Below, piece by piece: positions 54,155 to 64,000 of a DNA stretch of 64,000 nt (positions within the stretch are counted from its first letter, which is position 1; each line of letters starts with the position of its first letter). The DNA comes from Burkholderiales bacterium. Lineage in GTDB: Bacteria; Pseudomonadota; Gammaproteobacteria; Burkholderiales; SG8-41. Made by a program: the position numbers and the translations under genes. The notes below the pieces were generated by a model. It did no database searches. It saw only the letters and a program-made list of their open reading frames with translations, and was not told the DNA's origin. The stretch lies in assembly GCA_030683105.1 (NCBI GenBank), contig JAUXMZ010000025.1, forward strand, positions 62,001-126,000. The letters run 5' to 3'.

Positions 54155-54805
54155 ATGACTGATTTCAGGCAGGAATTCATCCGCTTTGCGATCGCGCAAC
54201 AGGCCGTGCGCTTCGGCCAGTTCAAGACCAAGGCCGGCAGGCTGTCGCCCTATTTTTTCAATTCAGGCCTGTTCAGTGACGGCGGCTCGCTGTACCAACT
54301 CGCGCAATTCTACGCGAAAGCAATTCTCGCGTCCGGCATCGGGTTCGACATGCTGTTCGGCCCCGCCTACAAGGGCATCCCGCTGGTCTCGGCTACGGCG
54401 GTGACGCTTGCGCAGTCAGGCCGCAACCTGCCTTTCGCCTTCAACCGCAAGGAAGCCAAAGATCACGGCGAAGGCGGCAATATCATCGGTGCCGTGCTCA
54501 CGGGGCGCGTGCTGATCATAGACGACGCGATTTCGGCAGGCACCGCAGTGCGCGAATCCCTGGACATTATTCGTGCAGCAGGCGCCACGCCATGCGGCGT
54601 CGTGGTTGCGCTCGACCGCATGGAGCGCGGTACCGGGAAACTGTCGGCAATGCAGGAAGTGCAGGAAATCTACAAGATTCCGGTCATCAGTGTCGCCACA
54701 CTTGATGATCTGGTCTCTTACCTTAAGACCGATCCGGCGCGTGCGACGGACCTGGATGCCGTCGGCCGTTATCGCGATCAATATGGAGTGACAACAAATG
54801 GATAA
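54155..54805 (+). CDS. pyrE: Orotate phosphoribosyltransferase
   Basis: Converts orotate and PRPP to orotidine monophosphate in pyrimidine synthesis. Characteristic segments are FGQFKTKAGRLSPYFFNSGL, FGPAYKGIPLVSATA, FNRKEAKDHGEGG and the PRPP loop VLIIDDAISAGTAVRES. Length is 216 aa. It overlaps the following gene by 8 bp. Confidence 0.96.
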   Translation: MTDFRQEFIRFAIAQQAVRFGQFKTKAGRLSPYFFNSGLFSDGGSLYQLAQFYAKAILASGIGFDMLFGPAYKGIPLVSATAVTLAQSGRNLPFAFNRKEAKDHGEGGNIIGAVLTGRVLIIDDAISAGTAVRESLDIIRAAGATPCGVVVALDRMERGTGKLSAMQEVQEIYKIPVISVATLDDLVSYLKTDPARATDLDAVGRYRDQYGVTTNG

Positions 54806-55520
54806 CCTCATTCGTGTAATTATTTCGGCAATACTGGCGCTGGGGCTTGCTGTAAGCGCGGGTTCGGCCCTGGCGCAGACCAAGGCCCCGGTCGAGATCA
54901 AGGGCAAAATCGTCTGCTGGAAAGACAGCTCGGGGAAAACCGTGGGCTGCGGCGATTCCGTGCCCCCGGAGTATCAAACGAGCGCGACCAAAGAACTCGA
55001 TAAGCGCGGCGTCACCCGCAAGACCACCGAGTCAGCCGCGGACCAGGCGGCCAGAATCAAGGCGCCGGACCCTGATCTCGCCAAACAGAAAGAGCTGCAG
55101 ATCGAAGAGCAGAGGAAACAGGCCGATCAAAAGCGTCAGGACAATGCGCTGATCAACACGTTCGCCAACGAGAATGAAATCGACAGGAAACGTGACCGCG
55201 AACTGCAGAGCCTCGAATTGCAGCTCAACCAGTTCAAGGCATCGTTTAAGAACGCGAGCAATCGCCAGACCGAAATCAACACGCGCAGCGACGCCATCGA
55301 GAAAAGCAAGAAAGCGGTGCCCGATAACGTAAAGGCCGAAAAGGCCCAGGCCACAGATGATATAAACAGGCTGCAGCAGCGCATTGTCGCGAAGGAAAAG
55401 GAAATGGAGGAACTCCGCGTGCGCTATGCCGAATACAGAAAACGATTTTCCGAGTTGAAAGGCACTCAGCCGCCTGCAGCACCCCCCACGCCCGCCACAG
55501 GCTCGTCACCAAAAAAATGA
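54798..55520 (+). CDS. DUF4124-like exported coiled-coil protein
   Basis: Secreted or periplasmic protein of 240 aa, function unknown. A signal peptide (ILALGLAVSAGSALAQ) is followed by a DUF4124-like stretch (KIVCWKDSSGKTVGCGDSVPPEYQ) and a long charged region (about 80-220), strongly helical and coiled-coil (QKELQIEEQRKQADQKRQD, EKEMEELRVRYAEYRKRFSE). The end is Pro/Ala-rich. The overlap with pyrE suggests translational coupling without an obvious functional link. Repeat copy G follows. Confidence 0.83.
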   Translation: MDNLIRVIISAILALGLAVSAGSALAQTKAPVEIKGKIVCWKDSSGKTVGCGDSVPPEYQTSATKELDKRGVTRKTTESAADQAARIKAPDPDLAKQKELQIEEQRKQADQKRQDNALINTFANENEIDRKRDRELQSLELQLNQFKASFKNASNRQTEINTRSDAIEKSKKAVPDNVKAEKAQATDDINRLQQRIVAKEKEMEELRVRYAEYRKRFSELKGTQPPAAPPTPATGSSPKK

Positions 55521-55525
55521 TCGGT

Positions 55526-55602
55526 CCAGCAGCCTGTCGGACTTGGTCCCATTCATCAGAACACATTAGGAGTTTGTCGAACACAAGTCCGACAAACTCC
55601 TA
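55526..55602. repeat. Dispersed repeat, copy G (internally deleted)
   Basis: Begins CAGCAGCCTGTCGGACTTGG with interior TCCCATTCATCAGAACACAT like copies A and C, then jumps directly to the right hairpin TAGGAGTTTGTCG ... CCGACAAACTCCTA. The second half of the left hairpin and the whole spacer are missing. It fills the gap between the convergent DUF4124-like gene and gatB; the gatB stop follows directly at 55605-55603. Confidence 0.88.
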
Positions 55603-57051
55603 TCAGCCGCCGAGCTTGCGCTTGAGGATTTCGTTGACCTGCTGCGGATTGGCCTTGCCTTTGGTCGCCTTCATGGCCTGGCCTACCAGGGAATTAAAGG
55701 CTTTTTCCTTGCCACTCCTGTAATCCGCCACTTGCTGCGGGTTGGCGGCCAGCACCTGATCCACGATTTTCTCGATCTCGCCGCTGTCGGATATCTGTTT
55801 CCATCCCCTGGCCGCAATGATCGTCTCCGCGGCATTCCTGCCCCGGGCTTCACCGCCCCACATGGCATCAAATACATCCTTTGCGATTTTTCCGGAAATG
55901 GTGCCGTCAACAACGCGATCAATGAGGCCGCGCAGCATTTCCGGGCCGATCTTGCTCGCTTCGATTTCCAGGTTCGACTCGTTGAGCCGGGCACTCAGAT
56001 TTCCAGCTATCCAGTTGGCACACAGCTTCGCGGTCTGCGCTTCCGCCCCCCGTGCCGCCTGCTCGAAATAGGCCGCCATTTCCCTGCTTCCAGTCAGCAC
56101 CGCGGCATCATACGCAGTCAGTCCATATTCGGCGATGAAGCGAGCGCACTTGGCCTGCGGCAGCTCAGGCAACCCCGCCCTGACTTCGTCCACCCAGGCG
56201 GGAGTGATCGCCAGTGGCAGCAAATCCGGGTCTGGAAAATAACGATAGTCGTGCGCATCCTCTTTGGTGCGCATAGTCCGCGTCTCGTCACGGTCCGAAT
56301 CGTAAAGCCGCGTTTCCTGCACGATGGTGCCGCCGTCTTCGATGACCTCGATCTGGCGCCGCACTTCGAACTCGATCGCGCGTTCAAGGAAGCGGAACGA
56401 GTTCAGGTTTTTTATTTCGGTGCGGGTACCGAGTTTGTCCGAACCGGCCGGCCGCACCGATACGTTGGCGTCGCAGCGGAACGATCCCTCCTGCATATTG
56501 CCGTCGCAAATGTCTATCCAGCGCACCAGCGCATGCAGCGCGCGTGCATAAGCGACCGCCTCGGCGGCGGAACGCATGTCGGGTTCGGTCACTATTTCCA
56601 GCAACGGCGTGCCGGCGCGGTTCAGATCGATGCCGGTTGCGCCATGGTAGTCCTCGTGCAAAGACTTGCCGGCGTCTTCTTCGAGGTGCGCGCGGGTCAG
56701 ACGCACGGTCTTTTCCTGGCCGTCGACCAGCACCGTCAGTGAGCCGCCTTCGACGATGGGAATTTCATATTGGCTGATCTGGTAGCCCTTGGGCAGGTCG
56801 GGATAGAAATAATTCTTGCGCGCAAAAATCGACCGCGGGTTGATCCTGGCGCCCACGGCGAGGCCGAGGCGAATGGCTTTGGTCACTACCTCGCGATTCA
56901 GTACCGGCAGCACGCCGGGCAGCGCGATATCCACCGCGCACGCCTGGACGTTGGGCGCGGCGCCGTATGCGGTTGCCGCGCCCGAAAAAATCTTCGAGCG
57001 CGTCGACAGCTGCGCGTGGGTCTCGAGCCCGATGACGGTCTCCCACTTCAT
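55603..57051 (-). CDS. gatB: Asp/Glu-tRNA amidotransferase subunit B
   Basis: tRNA-binding and kinase subunit of GatCAB, which converts Glu-tRNA(Gln) or Asp-tRNA(Asn) to the amide form. It opens with [21 protein letters not shown], and has [21 protein letters not shown] (in pieces), [33 protein letters not shown] and the C-terminal YqeY-like tail. Length is 482 aa, complete. Order in the transcript is gatC-gatA-gatB on the minus strand. Confidence 0.97.
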   Translation of the reverse strand: MKWETVIGLETHAQLSTRSKIFSGAATAYGAAPNVQACAVDIALPGVLPVLNREVVTKAIRLGLAVGARINPRSIFARKNYFYPDLPKGYQISQYEIPIVEGGSLTVLVDGQEKTVRLTRAHLEEDAGKSLHEDYHGATGIDLNRAGTPLLEIVTEPDMRSAAEAVAYARALHALVRWIDICDGNMQEGSFRCDANVSVRPAGSDKLGTRTEIKNLNSFRFLERAIEFEVRRQIEVIEDGGTIVQETRLYDSDRDETRTMRTKEDAHDYRYFPDPDLLPLAITPAWVDEVRAGLPELPQAKCARFIAEYGLTAYDAAVLTGSREMAAYFEQAARGAEAQTAKLCANWIAGNLSARLNESNLEIEASKIGPEMLRGLIDRVVDGTISGKIAKDVFDAMWGGEARGRNAAETIIAARGWKQISDSGEIEKIVDQVLAANPQQVADYRSGKEKAFNSLVGQAMKATKGKANPQQVNEILKRKLGG

Positions 57052-57064
57052 ATCGCTTCGCTCC

Positions 57065-57167
57065 GTGAAGCGTGAAGGGAAAAGGGTGAAGGGGCAAATC
57101 CTCCCTCCCCTGGCAGGGGGAGGGTTGGGGAGGGGGCATCACTCTTCACTATTCACCCTTCACTGAG
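57065..57167. repeat. Heptad repeat pair H6 around a G/C-rich hairpin
   Basis: Four GTGAAG(C/G)-type units (57065-57092) and four CACT(C/A)TT-type units (57140-57167) flank a core with CCTCCCTCCCCTGGCAGGGGGAGGG-like hairpin sequence, read here in parts. The core ends in four G runs (57116-57120, 57122-57124, 57127-57130, 57132-57136), a G-quadruplex pattern on the plus strand. The gatA stop (57155-57153) lies in the second array. Confidence 0.82.
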
Positions 57168-58619
57168 GATGCCGGAAGGCATCCTCTCGTGCCAGTCGGT
57201 CGCGAGCTGGTACTGGTGCGCGACGTTGAGCATCTGCGCCTCGCGGAAATAGTCGCCGATGATCTGCAGCCCGACCGGCAGCCCCTTGCCGTCGAAGCCG
57301 CACGGGATCGACATGCCGGGCAGCCCCGCCAGATTGACCGCGATGGTGTAGATGTCCGACAAATACATTTGCACCGGGTCGGCGGCTTTTTCGCCGAGTT
57401 TGAACGCCGTCGTCGGAGTGGTGGGACCCATGATGATGTCGCACTTCTCGAACGCCGCGGCAAAGTCCTGCGCGATCAGGCGCCGCAGCTTCTGCGCCCG
57501 GATGTAATACGCATCGTAGTACCCGTGCGACAGCACGTAAGTGCCGATCAGGATGCGGCGCTTGACCTCGGCGCCGAAACCTTCGGCCCGCGTCCTTTTG
57601 TACATGTCGAGCAGATCAGCGTACTCTTTGGCGCGGTACCCGTAGCGTGCCCCGTCAAACCGCGCGAGATTGCTCGAAGCTTCCGCCGGCGCCAGCACGT
57701 AGTAGACCGGCACCGACAGCGCCATATTGGGCAGCGCGACTTCCACCATTTCACAACCGAGTTTTTTATACTGGGCAATCGCCTCATCGAGCGCTTTTGC
57801 GACATCCGGTGACACGCCATCGGCAAAAAACTCTTTTGGCAGGCCAACCCTGAGCCCGGCTATCGGCCGCGCCAGATCGCGGCCGTAATCTTCGGGGTCG
57901 CGCCGCAGGCTGGTCGAATCGCGCTCGTCGAACCCCGCCATCGCATTGAGCATCAACGCCAGGTCCTCGGCGGTGCGCGCCATCGGGCCAGCCTGGTCCA
58001 GGCTGGATGCAAACGCAATCATGCCGTAGCGCGACACCACGCCGTACGTGGGCTTCAGACCCGATATCCCCGTCAGCGCCGCCGGCTGGCGTATCGACCC
58101 GCCGGTGTCGGTGCCGGTCGCGGCCGGGACCAGCCGCGCGGCCACCGCCGCTGCCGATCCCCCGGAACTGCCGCCGGGCACGGTACTGACATCCCACGGG
58201 TTTTTCACCGGGCCATAGTAGGAAGTTTCATTGGACGAACCCATCGCGAACTCGTCCATATTGGTCTTGCCGAGATTGACCGCGCCGGCGGCGTTCAGCC
58301 GCTCGACGACATGGGCGTCATAGGGCGAAACAAAATTCGACAGGATTTTCGAGCCGCAGGTGGTCAGCCAGCCTTTGGTGCAGAAAATGTCTTTTTGCGC
58401 GATCGGCACACCGGTCAGCGGCTGTGCCCGCCCGGCGGCGCGAAGCTGGTCCGCTGCACGCGCCTGAGCCAGGCTGAGTTCCTCGTTCAGCGTGATGAAA
58501 CAGTTATACTTATTAGATAACCTGTTGATTCTATTGATATAATATTCAGATGCCTCGACGCTGGAGAGCTTCTTGGCGGCAAGTTCGCGGGACAGGCTGG
58601 CTAGGGTTGAGTTAAGCAT
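57153..58619 (-). CDS. gatA: Asp/Glu-tRNA amidotransferase subunit A
   Basis: Amidase-signature subunit that releases ammonia from glutamine for GatB. The triad is Lys in [12 protein letters not shown], the Ser-rich loop [17 protein letters not shown], and nucleophile serine in [13 protein letters not shown]. Length is 488 aa, complete. Its final codons (LSEG-stop) read into heptad array H6. gatC lies 68 bp upstream and gatB about 100 bp downstream. Confidence 0.97.
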   Translation of the reverse strand: MLNSTLASLSRELAAKKLSSVEASEYYINRINRLSNKYNCFITLNEELSLAQARAADQLRAAGRAQPLTGVPIAQKDIFCTKGWLTTCGSKILSNFVSPYDAHVVERLNAAGAVNLGKTNMDEFAMGSSNETSYYGPVKNPWDVSTVPGGSSGGSAAAVAARLVPAATGTDTGGSIRQPAALTGISGLKPTYGVVSRYGMIAFASSLDQAGPMARTAEDLALMLNAMAGFDERDSTSLRRDPEDYGRDLARPIAGLRVGLPKEFFADGVSPDVAKALDEAIAQYKKLGCEMVEVALPNMALSVPVYYVLAPAEASSNLARFDGARYGYRAKEYADLLDMYKRTRAEGFGAEVKRRILIGTYVLSHGYYDAYYIRAQKLRRLIAQDFAAAFEKCDIIMGPTTPTTAFKLGEKAADPVQMYLSDIYTIAVNLAGLPGMSIPCGFDGKGLPVGLQIIGDYFREAQMLNVAHQYQLATDWHERMPSGILSEG

Positions 58620-58687
58620 GTACTGATAGGGTGCAAAGGGTCAGGCGTGGGGTAAGAAATCCGTCCGGTTATCAGTCTGACGCCTTA

Positions 58688-58975
58688 CTATTCGATGACC
58701 TTGGGCACAAGGTATAGACCGGCCTCGACCTGGGGTGCGATAGCCTGGAACAGTTCACGCTGATCGTGCTCAGTGACCACGTCGTCGCGCAAGCGCAGCA
58801 CAATGTCCTGGGCGTGGGCCATCGGTTCGATGCCGGCAACATCAACAGCCTGCATTTGTTCTATCAGCCCGAAAATTCCGGTCAGCTGGCCGAGCGCAGT
58901 CTTGGCTTCCGCTTCCTCAACTGCAATTCGCGCCAGATGAGCAACCCGCTTAACGTCATCGATCGTCAATGCCAT
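58688..58975 (-). CDS. gatC: Asp/Glu-tRNA amidotransferase subunit C
   Basis: Small stabilising subunit of GatCAB, 95 aa. The start ATG 58975 ([20 protein letters not shown]) is chosen because this is the family N-terminus; an in-frame ATG 48 bp upstream adds unlike residues. The C-terminus contains [20 protein letters not shown]. First gene of the gatCAB unit and divergent from mreB. Confidence 0.95.
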   Translation of the reverse strand: MALTIDDVKRVAHLARIAVEEAEAKTALGQLTGIFGLIEQMQAVDVAGIEPMAHAQDIVLRLRDDVVTEHDQRELFQAIAPQVEAGLYLVPKVIE

Positions 58976-59025
58976 AAATCCCCGGTAAAACCCCTTAAAA
59001 AACGCAGCCGTATAGGGTATCATAA

Positions 59026-60111
<1,086 letters not shown>

Positions 60112-60121
60112 CAAGGCGTGG

Positions 60122-60260
60122 AAAGTGAAAAGTGAAAAGTGCGGGAACCGGGGTGCCGCTGCAACGATGACCCGCAGTAACGACCGGCGGCCGTTCTCCG
60201 CTCTTTGGTGCCGCACCGATCGACGCCTCACACCTTACGCCTCACCCCTCACGTTTCACC
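60122..60260. repeat. Heptad repeat pair H7 between mreB and mreC
   Basis: Three AAAGTG(A/C) units (60122-60142) start 10 bp after the mreB stop. Five units of the inverse type, (C/T)(C/T)T(C/T)AC(A/G/C) (60226-60260), end four bases before the mreC ATG. An 83-bp core lies between. The placement could affect the mreC ribosome-binding region, since no good Shine-Dalgarno sequence is visible there. Confidence 0.82.
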
Positions 60261-60264
60261 GTTG

Positions 60265-61164
60265 ATGGAATATCAACCTCCACCCTTTTTCAAGACCGGC
60301 CCCTCCCCGCTTGCCCGCCTGCTGATTTTTTCACTGCTGTCGTTCGTGCTGTTGTTTACCGATGCGCGATTCAAATACCTGGAATCCCTGCGCCACGTCT
60401 TCTCGGTCGCCGTCTATCCGCTGCAACGAATCGCCACCGCACCCCTTGCCATCGCGAACCGCGCCAGCGAGTTTTTCGTCACGCACTCCTCGCTTCGCTC
60501 CGAGAATGCGCGGCTGACGCAGCAAATTCTCGGGAACACCATATTGCTGCAGCAGCATAAATCCCTGCTGACGGAAAACGTGCATTTGCGCGAGTTGTTC
60601 GATGCGCGCGAACGCACCAAGATCCACTCGACCCTTGCGGAAATACTGTACGCGGCCCGCGATCCCTTTACGCGCAAGATCATCATCGACAAAGGCTTTC
60701 AGCAGGACATCAGGAGCGGACAGCCGGTCATAGACCACATCGGCGTCATCGGCCAGGTCACGCGCGTCTACCCCTGGCTGTCCGAGGTTACCCTGATCAC
60801 CGACAAGGGACAGGTCGTGCCGGTGCAGAACATGCGCAACGGGCTGAGGTCGATTCTCACCGGCACTGGCGCCGACGGCGTGCTCGAACTTAAATTCATA
60901 CCGCTTAATGCCGACTTCAAAAATGGCGACCAGCTGGTGACTTCCGGAATCGACGGCGTCTATCCGCCGGGGCTGCCGATCGCGGAAGTCACCGACGTTG
61001 AACGTAATTCCGCTTACCTGTTTGCGCGCATCAGATGCAAACCGCTGGCCGGTGTGAACAATTACGGGCAGGTCCTGGTCGTGCGCCAGGACAGCGAGGC
61101 TCCGGAGCGTCCGGCGGAAGAGACAAAGCCGCAACGCAGCAAGAAACCGAAACGGAGCGGCTGA
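60265..61164 (+). CDS. mreC: Rod-shape-determining protein MreC
   Basis: Bitopic inner-membrane protein that links MreB with the periplasmic wall machinery. One membrane helix (LARLLIFSLLSFVLLFTDAR), a coiled coil (LRSENARLTQQILGNTILLQ) and the beta-barrel MreC domain with ARDPFTRKIIIDKG and QDIRSGQPVIDHIGVIGQV, plus DGVYPPGLPIAEV. ATG 60265 (MEYQPPPFFKTGPSP) is selected; an in-frame ATG at 60205 adds residues that are only the translated heptad array. Length is 299 aa. It overlaps mreD by one base. Confidence 0.96.
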   Translation: MEYQPPPFFKTGPSPLARLLIFSLLSFVLLFTDARFKYLESLRHVFSVAVYPLQRIATAPLAIANRASEFFVTHSSLRSENARLTQQILGNTILLQQHKSLLTENVHLRELFDARERTKIHSTLAEILYAARDPFTRKIIIDKGFQQDIRSGQPVIDHIGVIGQVTRVYPWLSEVTLITDKGQVVPVQNMRNGLRSILTGTGADGVLELKFIPLNADFKNGDQLVTSGIDGVYPPGLPIAEVTDVERNSAYLFARIRCKPLAGVNNYGQVLVVRQDSEAPERPAEETKPQRSKKPKRSG

Positions 61165-61685
61165 TGCAGTTTAGCGCCAGCCCTCCCCAGGAAATCCTGC
61201 TGCCGGTCAGGCCAGCGTTCATCGCTGCGACCCTGGTGGCCGCCCTGCTCCTGAACCTGTTGCCCTGGTCTGGCCTGCTGTTCTGGATCAAACCGGATTT
61301 TGTGGCCCTCGTCGTGCTCTACTGGTGCATCCATCAGCCGCGCAAGCTGGGATTTACGGCGGCCTGGCTGCTGGGCCTGATGATGGACGTGGCCGATGGC
61401 AGCCTGTTCGGTCAACATGCCCTGGCTTATTCCATACTGGCTTATGCCGGCATCGTCCTGCACCGCCGGGTGCAGGGATTCACGCTGACAGCCCAGGTAC
61501 TGCAGGTGATTATGCTGCTGCTGTTCAACGATTTGATCATGCTTGCCATCAGAATGCTTGCGGGCGGTGACTTTCCCGGATTTCAGTATTTTCTGGGCAG
61601 CTTCGTGGCGGGCCTGCTGTGGCCGCCGCTGTCCGTGATGCTCAAGCTGCCGCAACGCACCAGGCCCGACCCCGATCATGTCTGA
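61164..61685 (+). CDS. mreD: Rod-shape-determining protein MreD
   Basis: Inner-membrane protein of the elongasome, 173 aa with five to six predicted membrane helices. It contains PDFVALVVLYWCIHQPRKLG and TAAWLLGLMMDVADGSLFGQ, which are typical. The start ATG 61164 overlaps the mreC stop (TGATG), and the end overlaps mrdA by 8 bp, so the genes are translationally coupled. Confidence 0.94.
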   Translation: MQFSASPPQEILLPVRPAFIAATLVAALLLNLLPWSGLLFWIKPDFVALVVLYWCIHQPRKLGFTAAWLLGLMMDVADGSLFGQHALAYSILAYAGIVLHRRVQGFTLTAQVLQVIMLLLFNDLIMLAIRMLAGGDFPGFQYFLGSFVAGLLWPPLSVMLKLPQRTRPDPDHV

Positions 61686-63579
61686 GCTGATGATCAACCA
61701 GGGCGTCGAGCTGCGCAATTCCCAGCTCGAGATCTACCACTTCCGGTGGCGGCTGGCGGTCGCAACGGGTTTCGTGATCCTGATGTTTGCGCTGCTCTTC
61801 GTCCGCTTCTTCTATCTTCAGGTCGTAAAATACGAGCATTACCACACGCTGGCCGAAGCCAACCGGATTTCCATCGTGCCTATCGTTCCCAATCGCGGCA
61901 TCATCGTCGATCGCAACGGCGTCGTGCTCGCCCACAACTACTCGGCCTACACGCTGGAGATCACGCCCAGCAAGGTGGAAAATCTCACGGCGCTGATCGA
62001 TGATCTGACCGCGTTGATAGACATCAGCCCCAAGGACCGGCGCCGTTTCACCAAGCTGCTGGAGGAGAGCAGGAATTTCGAGAGCCTGCCGATCCGCACC
62101 CGCCTTTCGGACGAGGAAATCGCGCGCTTTGCCGTGAACCGCTATCGCTTTCCGGGCGTGGAAATCAATGCCCGCCTGTTCCGCCAGTATCCCCAGGGGG
62201 AAATGTTCTCCCACGTCGTCGGCCATATCGGCCGCATCAACCAGCGCGATCTCGAGCAACTCGAAGCCGACGACCGGTTGTCCAATTACCGCGGCACGGC
62301 CTATCTGGGAAAAACCGGCCTGGAATACAGCTACGAGCGTTTTCTTCACGGCACCACCGGCGTGGAGGAAGTCGAGGTGGATTCCGCGGGACGCGCCGTG
62401 CGCAGCCTGTCGCGCACGCCGCCGGTCTCCGGCAACAACCTGGTTCTCAAGCTCGACGCCAAACTCCAGGAAATGGTCTACCGTGCATTCGGTGACCGGC
62501 GCGGCGCGCTGGTTGCCATCGAGCCGGAAACCGGCGGGGTGCTGGCATTCGTCAGCACCCCCGGCTTCGATCCCAACCTCTTTGTTGACGGCATCGATCC
62601 CCAGAACTGGAATGAGCTCAATACCTCGCTCGACCGGCCTATGGTCAACCGCGCGCTTGCCGGCACCTATCCCCCGGGTTCGACCTTCAAGCCGTTCATG
62701 GCGCTCGCCGCATTGTTCTACGGCAAGCGCACGCCGCAACAGGCCATCAGCGATCCGGGACAATTCATTTTCGGCGGCCACGTGTTCCGGGATGACAAGG
62801 TAGGCGGGCATGGGCTGGTCGACATGTTCAAATCGATCGTGGTCTCCTGCGACACATATTATTACGTGCTCGCCAACGACCTCGGGATCGACAACATATC
62901 GAAATTCATGGCGAAAATCGGCTTCGGCAGCCGCACCGGGATCGATATCGCCGGTGAGTCGGCCGGCGTGCTGCCCTCGCAGGAGTGGAAGATGCGCCGC
63001 TTCAAGCAAAAATGGTACGCGGGGGAAACCATCAGCATCGGCATCGGGCAGGGTTATAACTCGTACACCCCGCTGCAAATGGCCTCTGCCATCGCGACCC
63101 TGGCCAACGACGGCGTCATGTTCCGGCCGCACATCGTCAATTACGTGGAAAACATCACCACCGCCGAGCGCAAGTTTATCGAGCCGCAACCTTTGCGTAC
63201 CCTCGACCTGAAACCCGAGCATATCGCGGTCGTCAAAAACGCGCTGGTCGGGGTCAACAAGGAAGGCACCGGCGCGCGCGCCTTTGCCGGCGCGGAATAC
63301 GAAAGCGCCGGCAAGACCGGCACCTCGCAGGTGATCGCCATCAAGCAGGGCGAGAAATACGTCGAGAGCCGCGTGCAGGAGCGGCATCGCGACCATGCGC
63401 TGTTCATCGCCTACGCCCCCACCGACAAGCCCAAAATAGCGCTTGCGGTAGTCGTGGAAAACTCCGGATTCGGTGCGCGCGCGGCGGCGCCGATCGCGCG
63501 CCAGGTATTCGATTACTATCTGCTCGGCAAGCAACCCGCCAGGCCGGCCAGGGAAGACGACAGTGCCTCTGCTAATTAG
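61678..63579 (+). CDS. mrdA: Penicillin-binding protein 2
   Basis: Peptidoglycan D,D-transpeptidase of the elongasome. A membrane anchor (VATGFVILMFALLFVRFFYL) is followed by the PBP dimerisation domain (GRIIV-like NRGIIVDRNGVVLAHN, FPGVEINARLFRQYP) and the transpeptidase domain. SxxK is in YPPGSTFKPFMALA, SxN in VVSCDTYYYVLANDLG (family variant), and KTGT in ESAGKTGTSQV. Length is 633 aa, complete. It overlaps both mreD and rodA. Confidence 0.97.
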   Translation: MSELMINQGVELRNSQLEIYHFRWRLAVATGFVILMFALLFVRFFYLQVVKYEHYHTLAEANRISIVPIVPNRGIIVDRNGVVLAHNYSAYTLEITPSKVENLTALIDDLTALIDISPKDRRRFTKLLEESRNFESLPIRTRLSDEEIARFAVNRYRFPGVEINARLFRQYPQGEMFSHVVGHIGRINQRDLEQLEADDRLSNYRGTAYLGKTGLEYSYERFLHGTTGVEEVEVDSAGRAVRSLSRTPPVSGNNLVLKLDAKLQEMVYRAFGDRRGALVAIEPETGGVLAFVSTPGFDPNLFVDGIDPQNWNELNTSLDRPMVNRALAGTYPPGSTFKPFMALAALFYGKRTPQQAISDPGQFIFGGHVFRDDKVGGHGLVDMFKSIVVSCDTYYYVLANDLGIDNISKFMAKIGFGSRTGIDIAGESAGVLPSQEWKMRRFKQKWYAGETISIGIGQGYNSYTPLQMASAIATLANDGVMFRPHIVNYVENITTAERKFIEPQPLRTLDLKPEHIAVVKNALVGVNKEGTGARAFAGAEYESAGKTGTSQVIAIKQGEKYVESRVQERHRDHALFIAYAPTDKPKIALAVVVENSGFGARAAAPIARQVFDYYLLGKQPARPAREDDSASAN

Positions 63580-64000
63580 ACGCATAGCCCGTTTTTTCAC
63601 GGCCCACCTCGACGGGCTGCTGCTTGGCGCCGTGCTGCTGCTGATGGCGACAGGGCTCATCATCCTGTACAGCGCGTCGAACGCCGGCATGGCGCGTATG
63701 ACCAGCCAGGTGATGAATATGCTGGTTGCGCTCTCGGTGATGTGGGTGTTCGCCAACATTGCGCCGCATTACCTGATGCGGCTGTCCCTGCCCCTTTTCG
63801 TGGTGGGGCTGGCACTGCTGATCGCCGTTGCGCTGTTCGGCGACATCGTCAACGGCGCGCGGCGCTGGCTGTTTATCGGTTTTACCCGCATCCAGCCCTC
63901 GGAGTTGATGAAAATTGCGGTGCCGCTGATGCTGGCGTGGTACTTCGACCGCTATGAAGCGACGCTGCGGCTCAAGAACTATCTGATCGCGGTCGTGTTC
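63563..64000 (+). CDS. rodA: RodA peptidoglycan polymerase, 5' part (3' end outside window)
   Basis: SEDS-family glycosyltransferase partner of PBP2. The start GTG 63563 lies inside the mrdA end (17-bp overlap). The visible 146 codons give the first membrane helices (LLLGAVLLLMATGLIILYSA), followed by GARRWLFIGFTRIQPSELMK, the SEDS hallmark. The gene is cut by the window edge. Typical order mreBCD-mrdA-rodA. Confidence 0.95.
   Translation, partial: MPLLIRRIARFFTAHLDGLLLGAVLLLMATGLIILYSASNAGMARMTSQVMNMLVALSVMWVFANIAPHYLMRLSLPLFVVGLALLIAVALFGDIVNGARRWLFIGFTRIQPSELMKIAVPLMLAWYFDRYEATLRLKNYLIAVVF

Noticed and set aside
61642-63759. 705-codon minus-strand frame opposite mrdA/rodA
   Set aside because: mrdA and rodA show unambiguous motifs; the opposite frame is compositional noise.

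Overview
The window reads as chromosomal DNA of a GC-rich betaproteobacterium, most likely from the Nitrosomonadales/Rhodocyclales side of the class. The evidence is gene order: leuS-lptE-holA-proA, RNB nuclease-tonB-aroE-mtgA, ubiK-comM divergent from an outer-membrane protein-glnK-amtB unit, gshB-EIIA(Man)-HPr-EI, metX-metW, and gatBAC divergent from mreBCD-mrdA-rodA. Coding density is high. I saw no rRNA, tRNA, CRISPR array, prophage or complete insertion sequence. Both ends cut genes: leuS on the left, rodA on the right.

Layout. 1-6.9 kb: leuS (3' part), lptE, an inserted lemA/DUF2207 pair, holA, proA. 7.1-11.2 kb: a lipoyl-domain dihydrolipoyl dehydrogenase, a BaiN-type flavoprotein that seems to start at ATT, a DUF188 protein, a very small basic protein and a hypothetical protein. 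11.6-16.4 kb: korC-korA-korB, a 2-oxoacid:ferredoxin oxidoreductase with its NAD(P)H/flavin/FeS subunit. 16.6-21.4 kb (minus strand): an exported molybdenum hydroxylase (IorA/IorB type) followed directly by soxX, soxY, soxZ and soxA, without soxB or soxCD. 22-29.6 kb (minus): mtgA, aroE, tonB, an RNB exoribonuclease and a fused ACP/acyl-AMP ligase/PlsC protein. 29.7-39.4 kb (minus): an unknown lipoprotein, YqiA-like esterase, amidase, mpl, a four-EF-hand protein, a PhyH-type dioxygenase and metH. 39.6-43.4 kb: rhodanese, an MFS exporter, comM, ubiK. 43.4-46.4 kb: a nitrogen-regulated outer-membrane protein-glnK-amtB unit with a sigma-54 promoter and two NtrC-like sites. 46.5-51.9 kb: gshB, the regulatory PTS, then a SAM-II riboswitch with terminator ahead of metX-metW. 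52-55.5 kb: ampG, exonuclease III, pyrE, a DUF4124-like protein. 55.6-64 kb: gatBAC, then mreBCD-mrdA-rodA.

Two families of intergenic sequence stand out. The first is a dispersed two-hairpin repeat of about 150-215 bp (copies near 5.4, 16.4, 32.7, 39.4, 51.9 and 55.5 kb, a half copy at 35.6 kb, and smaller remnants). Its ends carry outward TAG/TAA triplets that serve as the stop codons of several neighbouring genes; it encodes the last residues of ampG and mpl. The second is a set of degenerate 7-bp tandem arrays at seven junctions, often as inverted pairs around a core, with host genes ending in or beside the array.

The most unusual gene set is the molybdenum hydroxylase-soxXYZA cluster: SoxY there lacks the usual glycine-rich GGCGG tail and ends with a single cysteine in another context. 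All functional calls come from reading the sequence; no database search was run.
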